Below are positions 19,208 to 28,787 of a DNA stretch of 63,313 nucleotides, piece after piece. Both the position numbers and the translations under genes were made by a program. Origin of the DNA: Bacteroidales bacterium Phil12 (lineage in GTDB: Bacteria > Bacteroidota > Bacteroidia > Bacteroidales > P3). The notes beneath the pieces are model-generated. The model worked only from the letters and a program-made list of their open reading frames with translations. It made no database searches and was not told where the DNA came from. Position 1 is the first letter of the stretch. Every line of letters begins with the position of its first letter. The DNA lies in assembly GCA_002633275.1 (NCBI GenBank), contig NWBO01000101.1:68340-131652 (forward strand), read 5' to 3'.

Positions 19208-20707
19208 ATGAAAAAAAGGGTTTTAACAATAATATTCGCCGCATTGATTTGTGCTATGAATTTCATTTGTTGCACTAACGAGGAGAAATATTCTTCTTCC
19301 GACAAAATCAATTTACAATTCTCAACAGACACTCTTGCTTTCGATACAATATTCACAACAATCGGAAGCGTAACCAAACAAATCCATGTTTTCAATCCCG
19401 AAAACGAACCCATAAAACTTGATTATATAACCTTAGGCAGTGGCCAAAGTTCTTTCTTTCGGCTTAATGTCGATGGCGATACTTCAATAGTTGCAAAGGA
19501 TGTGGTAATCGGCGCAAAAGACTCCATATTTATCTTTGTCCGTATCGAACTTGACGCCAACAACACGAGCAATCCTCTTTTGATTGAAGACTCCGTGCTT
19601 TTTGCTTTCAACGGAAAAATGCAATCGGTACTCTTGACGGCTTACGGACAAGACGCATACTATCACAAACCTACGCATACACTGAACATTGGTGAGAGTA
19701 AAATACCTTATTGTCTTGCAAACGAAGGCGGAGAAGAGCAAGGCGTAAGCGTGAGTGGTAACTACATAACGTGGAAGAAAGATAAGCCACACGTAATAAT
19801 AGGCACTTGCGTTGTGGATAGTGCTTACACATTGAATTTGGAAGAAAACACATTAATACATTTAGGCAACAATGCCGATTTTTGGGTTTATAGCGGCGGA
19901 ACGTTAAAAGCCAACGGCACGACAACCAATCCCGTTGTTTTCCAATCATTGCGTACCCAAGACAGATATTCAGATATTCCCGGCCAATGGGGAAAGATTT
20001 GGCTGTGGTCGGGAAGTAAGGACAATGTGTTAGAAAACGTCGTTATAAAGAATGCAACCATCGGTTTATTGGCTGACACCTGCGTTAATAACAATCACAC
20101 CGTGGAACTGAAAAACACAAGAATAGAAAACTGTTCCTCTATCGGTTTGTATGCAAGGGGAGCGGATATTTACGCCGAGAATTTATTGGTTCAGAATTGC
20201 GGCTCTTATTGCGTTGCCGCCTCTATGGGGGGACGCTATGAGTTTATCGGCTGCACATTTGCCAATTATTGGTCTTTCGGCAAAACAAGAACAGACGCCG
20301 TTTTGATATTAAACGATTGGTATGAGGCTACCGACGGAAACGTTCAGGAAAGAAAAATCGAGAAATGCGATTTTCATAACACCATAATCTATGGTTCGAT
20401 GTACGAAGACGAAGTTGAGTTGGATTTATTGAAAAATCTTGGCAGCAATTACTCTTTCGACCATTGTTTAATCAAATCCGCCGTTTTGAAAAACAACAAC
20501 CAAAACATTAAAGATTGTATCTTCAATCAAGACCCTTTGTTTGAAAACGTCAGCGAGAATGATTTGCATTTGCAAGACTCCTCTCCTGCTATCGGCAAGG
20601 GCAACGGTATTTACAACAGCACCGTTCCGTATGATATTTTCGGAACTTACCGTTTAGACCCCCCTTGTATTGGTGCTATTGAGAACAGAAACAAAGTCAG
20701 TAAATAA
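19208..20707 (+). CDS. Right-handed beta-helix lipoprotein
   Basis: 499 residues, started at MKKRVLTIIF because a lipoprotein signal (MNFICC) follows at once; the frame extends 17 codons upstream without meaning. After an Ig-like region (about 30-150, QFSTDTLAFDTIFTTIGSVTKQIHVFNPE), the C-terminal two thirds have parallel beta-helix spacing (NVVIKNATIGLLADTC, LKNTRIENCSSIGLYARG, ENLLVQNCGSYCVAAS, CTFANYW), typical of carbohydrate-active or adhesive surface proteins. The substrate is unknown. A TAATTTTG -7 box lies at 19179-19186. Confidence 0.8.
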   Translation: MKKRVLTIIFAALICAMNFICCTNEEKYSSSDKINLQFSTDTLAFDTIFTTIGSVTKQIHVFNPENEPIKLDYITLGSGQSSFFRLNVDGDTSIVAKDVVIGAKDSIFIFVRIELDANNTSNPLLIEDSVLFAFNGKMQSVLLTAYGQDAYYHKPTHTLNIGESKIPYCLANEGGEEQGVSVSGNYITWKKDKPHVIIGTCVVDSAYTLNLEENTLIHLGNNADFWVYSGGTLKANGTTTNPVVFQSLRTQDRYSDIPGQWGKIWLWSGSKDNVLENVVIKNATIGLLADTCVNNNHTVELKNTRIENCSSIGLYARGADIYAENLLVQNCGSYCVAASMGGRYEFIGCTFANYWSFGKTRTDAVLILNDWYEATDGNVQERKIEKCDFHNTIIYGSMYEDEVELDLLKNLGSNYSFDHCLIKSAVLKNNNQNIKDCIFNQDPLFENVSENDLHLQDSSPAIGKGNGIYNSTVPYDIFGTYRLDPPCIGAIENRNKVSK

Positions 20708-20738
20708 TATAAAATTTCTTGAATGTATTTTCACAAAA

Positions 20739-20802
20739 TCAGTGTTAAACATCAGTGAAATAGTGTGAGACATTATTTCACTGATGTTTAATACTAATTT
20801 GA
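20739..20802. repeat. 21-bp-period array forming a near-perfect long palindrome
   Basis: Three 21-bp units between convergent genes. The whole array is palindromic: AAATCAGTGTTAAACATCAG at the left pairs with the right end (CTGATGTTTAATACTAATTT), and ACATCAGTGAAATA pairs with TATTTCACTGATGT-like sequence. It could act as a bidirectional terminator, as no other hairpin lies in this gap. Confidence 0.85.
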
Positions 20803-20843
20803 GGTTATTTAGTTAAATCGTAATATTGTGTATAAGTTGTCGT

Positions 20844-22097
20844 TTAACGATTATATTCCAAAGAATAATAACCTATGATTTCATCGTAATCATCGGAAAA
20901 ATTATGGTAATAAACCATAACGGAATATCTGTTATTGGTTTCGGAAAAATCTCCTTCGGTGGTATTGGTCAGAACAGTGGTATCATTGCCGTGTTTTAAC
21001 ACTATCTGATAATTGTAATAGCCTTGTTTCAAATACAACGCCAACCGATATTTGCCACTATCGTACCACATCTGCGATTGTACGTTGCATCGCCAATCGT
21101 TCATCTGACCGACAACATAATACGCTCCCTCCAAAGTCTGAGCAGCGGGATATGTGAAATGAACCCACGCATAATCGCTCGTTGTGGCGGCATTGTCGTC
21201 GTATTCATTGCGAATAAAAAACGCTCCGTTCAAATCCTTGTCGTACGAATACGGCAATCGATTTTTCAAACGCTCTTCCCTTAAATATACTTGGTTTTCA
21301 TTATTTATAAAATCGAATCGTTCGACATTTTGCGACCTTCTACGCAATGAAGTTATATCAAAAAAACGAAACTCATTGCCTGCACAAAACTGATTGGCAT
21401 CATCAAAAGAATAATCTATCTTCTCGCCCGACATTCCTCGCAACTTTAATGTGTGAGCAGTGTTGTCGTTACCGTTTTGCATAACCTTAACTTTCATATA
21501 CGTGTCGGGAGAAGAGAAAAACTCACCATTCTTTCCGCTTACTCTTACATTGACTTCCTGATGAGTTCTCAAAAGAGAAGCGACACTCGACGGCTTTACC
21601 TCTAATTCTATATTGGTTTTGTCTTCCACCACATACATTCTTCGAGTGAAGATAACATCATCGGAATTTCCCTCGACAAAGACTTTAATGATATAGTTAC
21701 CGCTCTTTATTATGTGCATATCACTTGAAGGAATGCTCTGCGAATAATGAACATAGCGTTGCAAGGTATTAAACGAATTGGCGTAATGTTCTATCGGCTG
21801 CACCTCAAATCCCTCTATATACATATCACTTTGCAAGCCGCTTTGCGTCCAATCGCTGTTGCAATGCACCAATGTATATTCATACCGCAAAGTTTCTTCT
21901 CTTAAATCGTCAAACTCCAAAAGCAAATGCTCTCCTTTGTTAAGATATATAACCGGTTCTTCATTGAGTCTGTCGGCTTTTTTTAGAGTAACGGTTTTTA
22001 TCAACGGCGAATATACTCTGTTTTCATAAACAAATTGGGCGTTGAGTTCATAACAAACCACGCCCAATAATATATACATAAAAATTTTCTTCATCAC
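20844..22097 (-). CDS. DUF5103 protein, type IX secretion system plug-like
   Basis: 417 residues with a signal peptide (FMYILLGVVCYELNA). The mature N-terminus (ENRVYSPLIKTVTLKKAD...PVIYLNKGEHLLLEFDDL) and the middle (LVHCNSDWTQSGLQSDMYIEGF) match the family first called DUF5103 and now linked to the plug that closes the SprA translocon in T9SS. It fits with the T9SS-sorted protease in this window. It follows pepP by 12 nt on the same strand, so the two are probably co-transcribed. Confidence 0.85.
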   Translation of the reverse strand: MMKKIFMYILLGVVCYELNAQFVYENRVYSPLIKTVTLKKADRLNEEPVIYLNKGEHLLLEFDDLREETLRYEYTLVHCNSDWTQSGLQSDMYIEGFEVQPIEHYANSFNTLQRYVHYSQSIPSSDMHIIKSGNYIIKVFVEGNSDDVIFTRRMYVVEDKTNIELEVKPSSVASLLRTHQEVNVRVSGKNGEFFSSPDTYMKVKVMQNGNDNTAHTLKLRGMSGEKIDYSFDDANQFCAGNEFRFFDITSLRRRSQNVERFDFINNENQVYLREERLKNRLPYSYDKDLNGAFFIRNEYDDNAATTSDYAWVHFTYPAAQTLEGAYYVVGQMNDWRCNVQSQMWYDSGKYRLALYLKQGYYNYQIVLKHGNDTTVLTNTTEGDFSETNNRYSVMVYYHNFSDDYDEIIGYYSLEYNR

Positions 22098-22109
22098 AGT
22101 TGCTTTGGC

Positions 22110-23501
22110 TTATAACGCCATTTCATTTTCAACTTCTTGGATTGTCTTAGGTATCGGTTTGCCAAGCAAACGGCAACCATTCTTTGTAATCAATACATCG
22201 TCTTCGATACGGATACCTCCAAAGTCTTTGAACTTCTCTACTTCTGCGTAATTGATAAATGCCTCGCACTTCTTTTCTGCTCTCCACTGGTCTATCAATG
22301 CAGGCACGAAGTAACAGCCGGGCTCGTCCGTGATAACAAATCCTTGCTTCAACTCTCTCCCCAATCGAAGCGATGCCAATCCGAACTGCGTCGAGCGAAC
22401 ATTCTTCTTATCATAGCCCACGTAATTCTCTCCGTAGTTCTCCATATCATGAACGTCCAAGCCCATCATATGTCCCAAACCGTGAGGCATAAACATTCCC
22501 ATCGCTCCTTGCTCTACCGCTTCGTGTATATCACCTTTCATCAAGCCTATTGCCTTCAATCCCTCGCCCAATTTCGCAACTGCTGCCTTATGAACGTCCG
22601 AATACTTCACATTCGGCTTACACAAATCAAACACCAACAATTGTGCGTCCAACACTGCTTGATATATCGCCCTTTGTCTTTCGTCAAATTTGCCTCCGAC
22701 AGGCACCGAACGGGTTATATCCGAACAATAGCCCATTGCATTCTCACAACCTGCGTCCGAAACAATCATTCTGCCTTTTTTGATTTTCAAACTGTGGTCG
22801 TGTCCGTGAAGTATTTCTCCGTGAGTTGTCAATATGATTGGAAAAGATACGGGACCGCCGCCAGCAAGAGCAATACCCTCCATCGTTCCTGCTATCTGAT
22901 ATTCGTATGTACCGACCTTTGCAGCCATGTGCATCATAGTCGTGTGCATATCGTATGCCGTCGAGATTGCTTTTTCTATTTCTGCGATTTCCTCATCTGA
23001 CTTTATCGAACGTTGCTTAACACACGCAGCGATAAGTTCCACCGAAACGTACGCCGATATATACTCACTATCGATATGCAACAAATCTGCAATAAACTCA
23101 ACATTCTCTCTTCTGTACGCAGGAACAAAATGAACCTTTCTTCCACCAAACACCGCTTTGTCTATCAAAGCACGCAAATCCTTTATCGTTCCGCTATGCT
23201 TTACACCGATACCTTTTGCTCTTTGCGACAATGTCGGCACGGGACCTGTCCAAATGATATCGTCCATATCAACTTCTTCACCGAACAAGTACTCATCGCC
23301 CGACTCCACGTCGATAACACCGACCAAGCCTTGCAAATCATAACCGAAGAAGTATCTGAATGTTGAATCTTGTCTGAAAGAATATGTATTTGCCTGATAA
23401 TTGAAAGCCACGTCCGAGTTTCCAACCATAAGAACCAAGCCGCTATTCATATCTTTCATAAGTTGTTTGCGCCTTTGCACATAAGTTTCTTTTGCGAACA
23501 T
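22110..23501 (-). CDS. Xaa-Pro aminopeptidase (M24B, aminopeptidase P family)
   Basis: 463 residues, normal length. The N-terminal creatinase-like domain (YVQRRKQLMKDMNSGLVLMVGN) is followed by the pita-bread catalytic domain with the metal site residues visible in SDAGCENAMGYCSDITRS, the His motif FMPHGLGHMMGLDVHDM, TDEPGCYF and GIRIEDDVLI. It removes N-terminal residues preceding proline in the cytoplasm. It is the first gene of a pair with the T9SS plug protein. A TAATTTTG -7-like box lies at 23545-23552 on the coding strand. Confidence 0.92.
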   Translation of the reverse strand: MFAKETYVQRRKQLMKDMNSGLVLMVGNSDVAFNYQANTYSFRQDSTFRYFFGYDLQGLVGVIDVESGDEYLFGEEVDMDDIIWTGPVPTLSQRAKGIGVKHSGTIKDLRALIDKAVFGGRKVHFVPAYRRENVEFIADLLHIDSEYISAYVSVELIAACVKQRSIKSDEEIAEIEKAISTAYDMHTTMMHMAAKVGTYEYQIAGTMEGIALAGGGPVSFPIILTTHGEILHGHDHSLKIKKGRMIVSDAGCENAMGYCSDITRSVPVGGKFDERQRAIYQAVLDAQLLVFDLCKPNVKYSDVHKAAVAKLGEGLKAIGLMKGDIHEAVEQGAMGMFMPHGLGHMMGLDVHDMENYGENYVGYDKKNVRSTQFGLASLRLGRELKQGFVITDEPGCYFVPALIDQWRAEKKCEAFINYAEVEKFKDFGGIRIEDDVLITKNGCRLLGKPIPKTIQEVENEMAL

Positions 23502-23639
23502 AATATTATATTGTTTAAAATTATCTTTTTCGTTCTTATGCCTGCAAAATTACAACAATTCTTTGGATTTTCAATCAAAACTTTTCAATTGTATTTTCGC
23601 CCTACGAATATATTTAATTTTTTCCTTTCAATCCACTGT

Positions 23640-23840
23640 TCCATATTCACACACGCATTTTTAATATCCTCAATTATCTATCCCGCGTCCTTAACTATTT
23701 ATTTAATATCGATAACCACATATTCAATATGAGTAATTATTTAATCAGTGTCCGTAACTATTTATTTAATGTCCCCTATTATTTATTTAATACCTCTAAT
23801 TATTATATGATGCTTTTAATTAAACATATTACATCTTTGA
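23640..23840. repeat. Long degenerate 21-bp-period repeat array
   Basis: At least eight 21-bp units can be laid end to end (for example TTCAATATGAGTAATTATTT, ATCAGTGTCCGTAACTATTT, TTTAATGTCCCCTATTATTT, TTTAATACCTCTAATTATTA). The period is exact while the sequence drifts, ending in a different consensus from the GTGTTTAACAC arrays. It fills most of the gap between pepP and the LysE-type gene; nothing else is seen there. Confidence 0.75.
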
Positions 23841-23985
23841 TTATATACAAGATAGCCTTAATTTCGTATTTGTCCGCCTTAATTTTTGCGGCGTTATACT
23901 GAAATTCGTACTCAAATCACGGAGATAAAGTCAAAAGAATAATGAAAAATATTCAAATAAAAACAAGAAAAATCAAAAGACAGGC

Positions 23986-24639
23986 TTATGGCAAATCATT
24001 CAAAATACCGATATTGTCGGGAAGAAAAGCGACAATGGCAAGATAAAGACCAAAGGCAATAAGGATTGAACCAACGACACGGTTGATGATTGTTATAACG
24101 TTGTCGGTCATAAATTTCTTCAACTCGTTGCTTATCGCACATTTTATGGTATCCATACAGAAATTGGTAAAAAGAATGGACGCAAGAAAGATTATCTGCT
24201 CGCTTCTTTTGTCATAAACATTGGCAAGTCCTATTGGAATAAGCCAAAACAACCAAGTACCGGGATTGACAATATTGAATAGAAAGCCTTGTCCCAAGTA
24301 TTTCAAGCGGAATTTTGCGCTGTTGATAATGGTTTTTGGGGACTTTGGGGTTATATGACGGCGTGTTGCAGTATAAATTCCAAAACTTATGATAACGATA
24401 CCGCCAATAAGGGAAACGATTTTTCGGGTGGAGCAGTCGTTGAATATACTTGACAAACCATACCACGCAACGAACACCATGATTATGTCGCTCAACGATA
24501 CGCCCAATACCAAGTGCGCTCCCGAACGAAAGCCCTGCGATATGCTCGTTTGAATAAGTTTGAAGAACGCCGGGCCTATCATCAATGACAATGTCAAGCC
24601 AAACAAAATACCTTGCGTTATTATATGGAATACACTCAT
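23986..24639 (-). CDS. LysE/RhtB family amino-acid exporter
   Basis: 217 residues with about six hydrophobic segments. The N-terminus (GILFGLTLSLMIGPAFFKLIQTSISQGFRSGAHLVLGVSLSDI) is the LysE-type signature, with the conserved GPAFF turn, and NPGTWLFWL in the middle fits the family. It is expected in the inner membrane, exporting an amino acid or related metabolite; the substrate is not predictable. It is divergent from ribBA. Confidence 0.87.
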   Translation of the reverse strand: MSVFHIITQGILFGLTLSLMIGPAFFKLIQTSISQGFRSGAHLVLGVSLSDIIMVFVAWYGLSSIFNDCSTRKIVSLIGGIVIISFGIYTATRRHITPKSPKTIINSAKFRLKYLGQGFLFNIVNPGTWLFWLIPIGLANVYDKRSEQIIFLASILFTNFCMDTIKCAISNELKKFMTDNVITIINRVVGSILIAFGLYLAIVAFLPDNIGILNDLP

Positions 24640-24676
24640 TAAATTCAGTTAGTTTTGTACTTTTTTCAATTTTAAG

Positions 24677-24707
24677 TTTGCAAAGATACAAAGTTTTATT
24701 AATTTTG
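24677..24707 (+). promoter_or_regulatory. Promoter of ribBA
   Basis: TTTG at 24677-24680, exactly 19 nt, TAATTTTG at 24700-24707. The transcript should start about 40 nt before the ribBA ATG, leaving no room for an FMN riboswitch. Confidence 0.8.
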
Positions 24708-24755
24708 CAAAATAATTTAGTAAGGAAACTTAAAGTTTAAGATTTGGAAACTGCA

Positions 24756-25961
24756 ATGGAAACTACATTGAATACAATAGAAGAAGCAATAGAAGATATA
24801 AAACAAGGTAAGTTTGTGATAGTTGTCGATGATCAAGATAGGGAAAATGAAGGCGATTTGATTATTGCGGCTGAGAAGATAACTCCCGATAAAGTTAATT
24901 TTATGTTGAAAAACGCTCGCGGAGTGTTATGCACACCTATAACGATATCGCGTTGCAAGGAATTGGATTTACCGCATCAAGTTACGGACAACACATCTAT
25001 GTTGGGTACTCCTTTTACGGTAACCATCGATAAATTGGAGGGCTGCTCTACGGGAGTTTCCACTCACGATAGATGCGAGACTATAAAGCATTTGGCCAAT
25101 CCTAACGCAAAACCTTTGGATTTTGGCAGACCCGGACACATCAATCCTTTGTATGCACAAGACGAAGGTGTATTGAAACGTGCAGGACATACGGAAGCTG
25201 CGGTTGATTTATGCCGTCTTGCGGGTCTTTATCCTGTGGGAGCGTTAATGGAGATTATGGACGACGACGGCACAATGGCGAGATTGCCGTTTTTGATGAA
25301 GTTCGCAAAAGAACATGATTTGAAGATAATTTCCATTGAGGACTTGATAGCGTATAGATTGAAGCACGAAACATTGATAGAAAAGCACGATGAAGTTGAT
25401 TTTCCGACAAAGTGGGGACATTTCCGCTTGATTGCATACACACAAAAGAATGACGGAATGACACATCTTGTCATAAAGAAAGGCGAGTGGGAAAAAGACG
25501 AGCCGATACTTGTCAGAGTTCATTCATGCTGTGCTACGGGAGATATTTTCGGCTCTATGCGTTGTGATTGTGGCGACCAACTGCACCAAGCAATGCAGAA
25601 CATAGAGAAAGAAGGCAAGGGTATGATTGTTTATATGAATCAAGAGGGCAGAGGTATAGGTTTAGTAAATAAATTGCAAGCCTACAAATTGCAAGATGAG
25701 GGCATGGACACCGTTCAAGCGAATTTGGCTCTTGGATTTAAGGCTGACGAAAGAAACTACGGCATAGGGGCTCAGATACTAAGGGATATGAACGCAACAA
25801 GAATACGCTTGATGACCAACAATCCTCAAAAACGAATAGGCTTGGAAGGATTTGACATCAAGATTGTGGAGACGGTACCTATCGTTATCGAGCCTAACGA
25901 ATACGATATAAACTATCTTAAAACCAAGAAAGAAAAAATGGGACACAACCTGCCGATGTAA
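24756..25961 (+). CDS. ribBA: Bifunctional 3,4-dihydroxy-2-butanone 4-phosphate synthase / GTP cyclohydrolase II
   Basis: 401 residues from the ATG; a TTG four codons upstream is a poorer start. Residues 1-205 form the RibB domain ([43 protein letters not shown]), and the rest form RibA with zinc cysteines in [20 protein letters not shown] and the motif [14 protein letters not shown]. The enzyme supplies both riboflavin precursors. The other rib genes are not adjacent. A normal full-length fusion. Confidence 0.95.
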   Translation: METTLNTIEEAIEDIKQGKFVIVVDDQDRENEGDLIIAAEKITPDKVNFMLKNARGVLCTPITISRCKELDLPHQVTDNTSMLGTPFTVTIDKLEGCSTGVSTHDRCETIKHLANPNAKPLDFGRPGHINPLYAQDEGVLKRAGHTEAAVDLCRLAGLYPVGALMEIMDDDGTMARLPFLMKFAKEHDLKIISIEDLIAYRLKHETLIEKHDEVDFPTKWGHFRLIAYTQKNDGMTHLVIKKGEWEKDEPILVRVHSCCATGDIFGSMRCDCGDQLHQAMQNIEKEGKGMIVYMNQEGRGIGLVNKLQAYKLQDEGMDTVQANLALGFKADERNYGIGAQILRDMNATRIRLMTNNPQKRIGLEGFDIKIVETVPIVIEPNEYDINYLKTKKEKMGHNLPM

Positions 25962-26054
25962 TAAAATTTTCATCAAAGCATAGTTATTTTGAAAAAATAT
26001 ATTAACTTTGCGATGTGATAAGTTGAGTCGGTTTCGGAGTCGGAAGGAATGGAT

Positions 26055-26360
26055 ATGGAGCGTAGAGATATAAATAGTGTGATTGAGGGCATTGAAGTCA
26101 GCGTAAAGAAATTGGTTGCAGACAAACACAACCTTCAACATAACTTAAAGAAAAAAGATGAGGAGATTGAAAGCCTGAAAACTCAAATCAAAGACTTGAC
26201 ATTGGAGATTGATAGATTAAAACGAGATAAACAAATAAATAATTTAACAAATATAATAACTAACAATTCAAACGATTTTGACACGAAAGTTTTGATAAAC
26301 GATTTGTTGAAAAAGATTAATAGAAGTATTTCAATTATTTCAAAGGATGACGGACAATAG
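26055..26360 (+). CDS. Small coiled-coil protein upstream of zapA (ZapB-like position)
   Basis: 101 residues, started at the second of two close ATGs because GGAAGGA lies at better spacing before it. Residues about 20-70 are a continuous charged coiled coil (KKDEEIESLKTQIKDLTLEIDRLKRD). The final 30 residues resemble the tail of small Bacteroidetes proteins encoded before ZapA. The gene overlaps zapA by 14 nt, so they are coupled. A role with the division ring is inferred from position only. A TAACTTTG -7 box is at 26003-26010. Confidence 0.7.
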   Translation: MERRDINSVIEGIEVSVKKLVADKHNLQHNLKKKDEEIESLKTQIKDLTLEIDRLKRDKQINNLTNIITNNSNDFDTKVLINDLLKKINRSISIISKDDGQ

Positions 26361-26655
26361 TTTGACAATAAAGATTGAGATTTTGCAACGTCCATATAAG
26401 GTAAGAGTGCAGAAAGAAGACGAGGAGATTTTTCGTCTTGCGGGACAGACTATTGAACAATCTGTACAAAAATATGCAACTAAGGATATATTCTCCACAG
26501 ATAAGCAGGATTTATTGGCAATGACGCTGTTGGAGACTATGGTAACTGCTCTGAGAAACGAAAGAAAGATAAAACATATTGCTGAATTGGAACAGATACA
26601 AGATAAGTTAATAAGTATAGAAGACTATATCACCAAAGAAAATATTGATAACTGA
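26347..26655 (+). CDS. zapA: Cell division protein ZapA
   Basis: 102 residues. The pattern SLTIKIEILQRPYKVRVQKEDEEIFRLAGQTIEQSVQKYA followed by DLLAMTLLETM and a C-terminal coil is that of ZapA, which crosslinks FtsZ filaments. It overlaps the preceding coiled-coil gene and is followed by a 6S-like RNA and rny, an arrangement that supports the call. Confidence 0.87.
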   Translation: MTDNSLTIKIEILQRPYKVRVQKEDEEIFRLAGQTIEQSVQKYATKDIFSTDKQDLLAMTLLETMVTALRNERKIKHIAELEQIQDKLISIEDYITKENIDN

Positions 26656-26696
26656 TTGACAAGAAAGAAAAGTTTTTTGACATACATATCAATATA

Positions 26697-26916
26697 AGGC
26701 TGCATTCGTTTTGCGAGAGTAACAGTTCGCAAACTCAACAGTAATAATACAGAAACGGGTGCATTTGGCGGAGTAAAGCAGGCCCCAATTCATACATTCG
26801 TATGGGTCTTGTCTTTGGACAAGCGGCGGAAACTTGATACCGTTTAAAACCCAAAACCTTCATATAGGAGTTTTGCAGATACTCCAATGCTCTTTGCTCG
26901 GATGCGGTCTTTTTCT
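26697..26916 (+). ncRNA. ssrS: 6S RNA (ssrS) candidate
   Basis: The 320-nt gap between zapA and rny folds as a 6S-like rod. GGCTGCATTCG near 26698 pairs with CGGATGCGGTC near 26900-26909, inner strands pair (AAACGG with CCGTTT), and hairpins lie at the tip (ATACATTCGTAT; TTGTCTTTGGACAA), leaving large unpaired bulges. A T-rich run (26909-26920) ends it. The length of about 215 nt and the zapA neighbour fit 6S RNA, which sequesters RNA polymerase. The open frame of rny runs back through this RNA but is not coding there. Confidence 0.7.
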
Positions 26917-26977
26917 TTTTCAACATAAGTTTTACGAACTTAAACTTCAAAAAAGTTTGGTAAAACAAAACAACATA

Positions 26978-28519
26978 ATGAATATAGCATTATACATAAT
27001 TATTGCAATTGCATTTTGTGGTATCGGAATACTCTTAGCAACCACCAAGATGCGAGAAAAACTCTTAAAAAAGAGTCAGGATTTAATCAAAGAAGCGGAA
27101 GACAAGGCTGAAATCATCAAAAAAGAGAAGATTTTGCAAGCAAAAGAAAAATTCTTGCAAATGAAAGCCGACAACGAAAAAGAATGCCGCGAAAGAACCA
27201 ACAAAGTTATTCAAAACGAACAAAAACTGCGTCAAAAAGAACAAGCGTTCAACAAAGAAGTCGAAGAACTGAAAAGAAAGAACGCCGAAGTGAATAACGC
27301 AAAAGAAACACTCAAAAGACAAGCCGACAAATTAGCCGAACGCCAACAAGAAGTAGAGAAAACTTATCAAGAAAGTTTGGTTAAATTGGAACAAATCGCA
27401 GGACTTTCCGCCGAAGAAGCCAAGTCGCAACTTATAGAGACTCTTACCGAAGAAGCACGCTCCGATGCTATGGGCAAAATAATGGAAATCGTCGAAGAAG
27501 CCAAGATGACTGCCAACCAACAAGCCAAGAAAATCGTTATCGAATCCATACAAAGAACGGCTGCCGAAACGGCAATAGAAAACACCGTATCCGTTTTCAA
27601 TTTGGAGAACGAAGAAATCAAAGGCCGTATCATTGGTAGAGAAGGAAGAAACATACGCACTTTGGAGAACCTAACGGGTGTTGAAATCATTATCGACGAT
27701 TCACCTGACGCCATATTGCTTTCCTGCTTCGACCCTATAAGAAGAGAGACTGCCCGTTTGGCTTTGCATAAATTGGTTACCGACGGCAGAATCCACCCTG
27801 CAAGAATCGAAGAAGTTGTTGCCAAAACCAAGAAACAAGTTGAGCAAGAGGTTATGGAAGTCGGCAAGAGAACTTGTATAGATTTGGGTATTGTCAATCT
27901 GCATCACGAATTGGTTCGTATGGTCGGTAAAATGAAATTCCGTTCTTCTTACGGACAAAACCTTTTACAACACTCTCGCGAAGTTGCCAACCTTTGTGCA
28001 ACTATGGCTGCCGAATTGGGATTGAACCCTAAGATTGCCAAACGTGCCGGACTGCTACACGATATAGGCAAAGTACCTGACGACGAACCGGAACTACCAC
28101 ACGCAATTCACGGTATGAAGATGGCAGAGAAATTCAAAGAAAAGGCTGAAATCTGCAACGCCATAGGTGCTCACCATGACGAGATAGAAATGACAAGTCT
28201 TTATGCTCCTATCGTTCAAGTGTGTGATGCCATTTCGGGTGCAAGACCTGGTGCAAGACGTGAGGTCGTTGAGGCCTATATCAATCGTTTGAACAAATTG
28301 GAAGATATGGCTATGAGTTACAATGGCGTTGTCAAAACTTACGCTATTCAAGCCGGAAGAGAGTTGCGTGTCATCGTTGCAGCCGATAAGATTAGCGACA
28401 CCGAGGCTAACCAACTTTCTATTGACTTATCAAAGAAAATTCAAACGGAAATGGTATTCCCGGGTATGATCAAAGTTACCGTTATCCGCGAAACCCGTGC
28501 TGTAAATTATGCCAAATAA
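26978..28519 (+). CDS. rny: Ribonuclease Y
   Basis: 513 residues from the ATG that begins the membrane anchor ([21 protein letters not shown]); this is the usual RNase Y length. A long coiled coil (about 30-190) leads to a KH domain ([25 protein letters not shown]) and an HD domain ([17 protein letters not shown]...AGLLHDIGK). The enzyme is a membrane-bound endonuclease that starts mRNA decay. It lies directly downstream of the 6S candidate and has its own terminator. Confidence 0.96.
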   Translation: MNIALYIIIAIAFCGIGILLATTKMREKLLKKSQDLIKEAEDKAEIIKKEKILQAKEKFLQMKADNEKECRERTNKVIQNEQKLRQKEQAFNKEVEELKRKNAEVNNAKETLKRQADKLAERQQEVEKTYQESLVKLEQIAGLSAEEAKSQLIETLTEEARSDAMGKIMEIVEEAKMTANQQAKKIVIESIQRTAAETAIENTVSVFNLENEEIKGRIIGREGRNIRTLENLTGVEIIIDDSPDAILLSCFDPIRRETARLALHKLVTDGRIHPARIEEVVAKTKKQVEQEVMEVGKRTCIDLGIVNLHHELVRMVGKMKFRSSYGQNLLQHSREVANLCATMAAELGLNPKIAKRAGLLHDIGKVPDDEPELPHAIHGMKMAEKFKEKAEICNAIGAHHDEIEMTSLYAPIVQVCDAISGARPGARREVVEAYINRLNKLEDMAMSYNGVVKTYAIQAGRELRVIVAADKISDTEANQLSIDLSKKIQTEMVFPGMIKVTVIRETRAVNYAK

Positions 28520-28570
28520 CAAACGAACATCATTAAAAACAACGTTTGTTTGTCTATTGAAATAAACAAA

Positions 28571-28610
28571 AGATGCTGTCCCAAAACAAACGGGACAGTA
28601 TCTTATTTTT
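28571..28610 (+). terminator. Terminator of rny
   Basis: A 12-bp stem (AGATGCTGTCCC with GGGACAGTATCT, one wobble pair) followed by TATTTTTTT lies 50 nt past the rny stop. Confidence 0.88.
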
Positions 28611-28651
28611 TTACAAAAAACCCTACTCCGACACTCTTATCACTTACCGCA

Positions 28652-28717
28652 AAATTAATGTTTAACACTATTTTTCCAATCACTCACACTGTTTCACTAA
28701 TCACTCACATCAATAGA
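28652..28717. repeat. 21-bp-period intergenic repeat array
   Basis: Three units at 21-bp spacing (TTAATGTTTAACACTATTTT, CCAATCACTCACACTGTTTC, CTAATCACTCACATCAATAG) between the rny terminator and the glycosyltransferase gene. Confidence 0.8.
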
Positions 28718-28787
28718 CCCGCAACACCTCAACAATAATTTTTAACAAACAATAACGACAATAAACCATATAACACCAACAAAGAAG

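Noticed and set aside
22137-23000. 287-codon plus-strand ORF opposite the aminopeptidase P gene
   Set aside because: Antisense of a clear M24 peptidase with intact metal-binding motifs; the frame shows no family pattern.
24708-24755. Possible FMN riboswitch before ribBA
   Set aside because: The predicted transcript start leaves only about 40 nt of leader, and no RFN-element motifs are seen.
26834-26977. Upstream extension of the RNase Y frame
   Set aside because: It runs through the 6S RNA candidate; the membrane anchor of RNase Y begins at the ATG at 26978.
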